Assembly: GCA_028278625.1 (NCBI GenBank)
Contig: JANQDY010000132.1
Location: 1 to 16,425, forward strand
DNA length: 16,425 nt
Direction of reading: 5' to 3'
DNA from: Thermodesulfobacteriota bacterium
GTDB lineage: Bacteria > Desulfobacterota > DSM-4660 > Desulfatiglandales > Desulfatiglandaceae
The notes beneath the pieces are model-generated. The model had not been told where the DNA came from and searched no databases. It worked only from the letters and a program-made list of their open reading frames with translations. A program made the position numbers and the translations under genes. This document shows, in pieces, positions 14,886-16,425 of this stretch. Positions within the stretch are counted from its first letter, which is position 1; every line of letters begins with the position of its first letter.

Positions 14886-16425
14886 TTACAGGTTGATCCT
14901 GCGTACTGAAATGATATGCTTCAGCTCTTTTATTTTCCTGATAATATCATCGTTTACCGGTTCGCTGACGGAAAGGAAAATGACATTCTCCCTCTGTTCT
15001 CTTTCCTCACCTACCTGCATCCGGTTGATGTTGATCCGGTGTTGGCCCAAAGTGGAGGCGATGGCGCCGATAACCCCTGGAACATTCTCGTTATGGATCA
15101 GAAGGTTGTACCCTTCGGGAATCGCCTCCAGATGGAAGTTGTTGATCCTCAAGACGCGCGGCAATTTCTTTCCAAATATGGTGCCCGAGACGATACGCTC
15201 CTCTTCAAGGGTTTTCACGGTAAGTTTTACAAGACTCGCGAAATTTTCATTGGTGCTGGTCTTTGACTCCACCACTTTGATGCCGCGATCCGCAGCAATA
15301 AAGGGAGCGTTAACAAAATTCACATCGTATTTGAGGATGGGCGTGAGCAGTCCCTTAAGCATGGCGGTTGTCAGGGGTTTTACATCATATTGTGTGATGA
15401 GGCCCGAGTAGTCGATTCTTACCTCCACCAGGGCGCTGTCGGACAATTGGGCCTGCAGAGATCCCATCCGTTCCAGCAACACTGCATAGGGCCTTAGAAC
15501 CGTCATCAGTTCGGCGCTGATACTGGGGACGTTTACGGCATTCTTGACGGACCCGTGAAGCAGATAGGCAATGATCTGTTCCGCCACCTCTTTTGCCACA
15601 TTGTCCTGGGCTTCCCGGGTGGAAGCACCCAGGTGGGGCGTGCAGATGAAGTTGTCCAGGGCCAGGAGTCTGTTTTGTCCCGGCGGTTCGCTGGTGAAAA
15701 CATCGAACGCAGCGCCGGCGATGTGCCCCGATTCCAATGCCTCACAGAGGTCGTCCTCATTGACGATGCCACCCCGGGCGCAGTTCAGTACTATGGCTCC
15801 GGGCTTCATTTTGGCGAGGACGTCCCGGTCGATCATGTTGGTTGTTTCTTCGGTTTTGGGCGTATGCACGGTGACATAGTCGGCCCGGGAAAGGAGTTCG
15901 TCCAGGGATACCGGTTCAAAATCAAGCTGTTCAATGGTCTCCGGTTTGATATAGGGATCAAAGACAATGACTTTCATCTTCATGCCCCGGGCCCGGGCCC
16001 CCACAATGCGGCCAATGTGCCCGGCGCCGATGAGTCCCAGGGTTTTGTTGAATAGTTCGCGCCCTCGAAAACGCTTTTTCTCCCACTTCCCCGCCTTGAG
16101 TGACGCCGTGGCCTGGGGAATGCTGCGGGAGATGGCCATCATCATGGCCATGGTATGTTCCGCCGCCGTAATGGTGTTCCCTTCGGGCGTATTCATCACC
16201 ACAATGCCCCGCCGGCTGGCCTCGGGAATGTCCACATTATCAAGCCCCACACCGGCCCTGCCGATAACCCTCAATTTGTGGGCCGATGAGAGAATGTCGG
16301 CTGAAACATGTGTGGCGCTACGAATGACAAGGCCCTCGTAATCACCGATGGCCTCCTTGAGATCCTGAGGGCTGAGTCCGGTCCGTACATCCACATGAAT
16401 GCCCGGGGTTTCCTGAAAAAGCTTA
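14886..16425 (-). CDS. serA: D-3-phosphoglycerate dehydrogenase, 5' end beyond the window
   Basis: SerA oxidises 3-phosphoglycerate with NAD+ in the first step of serine synthesis. 512 residues are visible; the frame stays open through the right edge. A GTG at 16392-16394 could be mistaken for a start, but the ten codons before it (KLFQETPGIH) continue the expected N-terminal domain. Numbering from the first visible residue, the NAD loop is GAGHIG (133-138), catalytic Arg lies in NCARGG (R217), Glu in SEPP (E246) and His in PHLG (H264). An intermediate substrate-binding-type domain (about 310-430) and a C-terminal ACT domain (NVPGVIGAIASTLGQ near the end) make this the long form, in which the ACT domain often binds serine for feedback inhibition. 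The true start and promoter lie outside the window. Confidence 0.97.
   Translation of the reverse strand, partial: KLFQETPGIHVDVRTGLSPQDLKEAIGDYEGLVIRSATHVSADILSSAHKLRVIGRAGVGLDNVDIPEASRRGIVVMNTPEGNTITAAEHTMAMMMAISRSIPQATASLKAGKWEKKRFRGRELFNKTLGLIGAGHIGRIVGARARGMKMKVIVFDPYIKPETIEQLDFEPVSLDELLSRADYVTVHTPKTEETTNMIDRDVLAKMKPGAIVLNCARGGIVNEDDLCEALESGHIAGAAFDVFTSEPPGQNRLLALDNFICTPHLGASTREAQDNVAKEVAEQIIAYLLHGSVKNAVNVPSISAELMTVLRPYAVLLERMGSLQAQLSDSALVEVRIDYSGLITQYDVKPLTTAMLKGLLTPILKYDVNFVNAPFIAADRGIKVVESKTSTNENFASLVKLTVKTLEEERIVSGTIFGKKLPRVLRINNFHLEAIPEGYNLLIHNENVPGVIGAIASTLGQHRININRMQVGEEREQRENVIFLSVSEPVNDDIIRKIKELKHIISVRRINL

Noticed and set aside
14815..15411. Plus-strand frame of 198 codons opposite serA and the DUF1844 gene
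   Set aside because: It covers two supported minus-strand genes and shows no family motif.
16392..16394. GTG as the serA start codon
   Set aside because: The frame continues upstream with residues typical of the SerA N-terminal domain, so the gene is truncated by the window edge.

Overview
The window looks like a stretch of housekeeping chromosome from an anaerobic bacterium of the Desulfobacterota (the former Deltaproteobacteria, sulfate-reducer or syntroph type). This is inferred from gene order and protein character: ispE, tRNA-Gln, prs, rplY and pth in a row, a DUF1844 gene beside them, a membrane pyrophosphatase, a CarD regulator, rho-rpmE-prfA-prmC, and a CoA-transferase plus crotonase tail. 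No rRNA gene or other taxonomic marker is present. Every gene I accept is on the minus strand, so transcription runs from high to low coordinates. I see no mobile element, CRISPR array or prophage gene.

Right block (16425 to about 8988): serA (5' end beyond the right edge), a DUF1844 gene, ispE, tRNA-Gln(UUG), prs, rplY/ctc, pth and hppA. The genes are tightly packed. The 3' end of ispE runs 21 bases into tRNA-Gln, and the Shine-Dalgarno site of hppA overlaps the pth stop codon. A long hairpin with a T run after hppA (8988-9058) ends the block. It supplies serine and PRPP precursors, an isoprenoid step, a glutamine tRNA, a ribosomal protein, peptidyl-tRNA recycling and a pyrophosphate-driven ion pump.

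Middle (8907 to 7343): carD and an RluA/RluD-type 23S rRNA pseudouridine synthase. Next comes a 406-base, AT-rich gap (6937-7342) that appears to be the promoter and long leader of rho. It holds a TTGACA promoter, an inverted repeat across the -35 box, possible mini-ORFs, and a C-rich, G-poor stretch of the kind Rho binds.

Left block (6936 to 95): rho, rpmE, prfA and prmC (transcription termination, ribosomal protein L31, release factor 1 and its glutamine methylase). The same strand then continues into three genes of a different character: a CoA-transferase-like protein fused to a GNAT acetyltransferase, a crotonase resembling methylmalonyl-CoA decarboxylase, and an unrecognised 179-residue protein. 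The CoA-transferase half appears to lack the family's catalytic glutamate. The protein may therefore be an acyl-CoA-responsive lysine acetyltransferase rather than a CoA-transferase, which is the best candidate here for something not well described.
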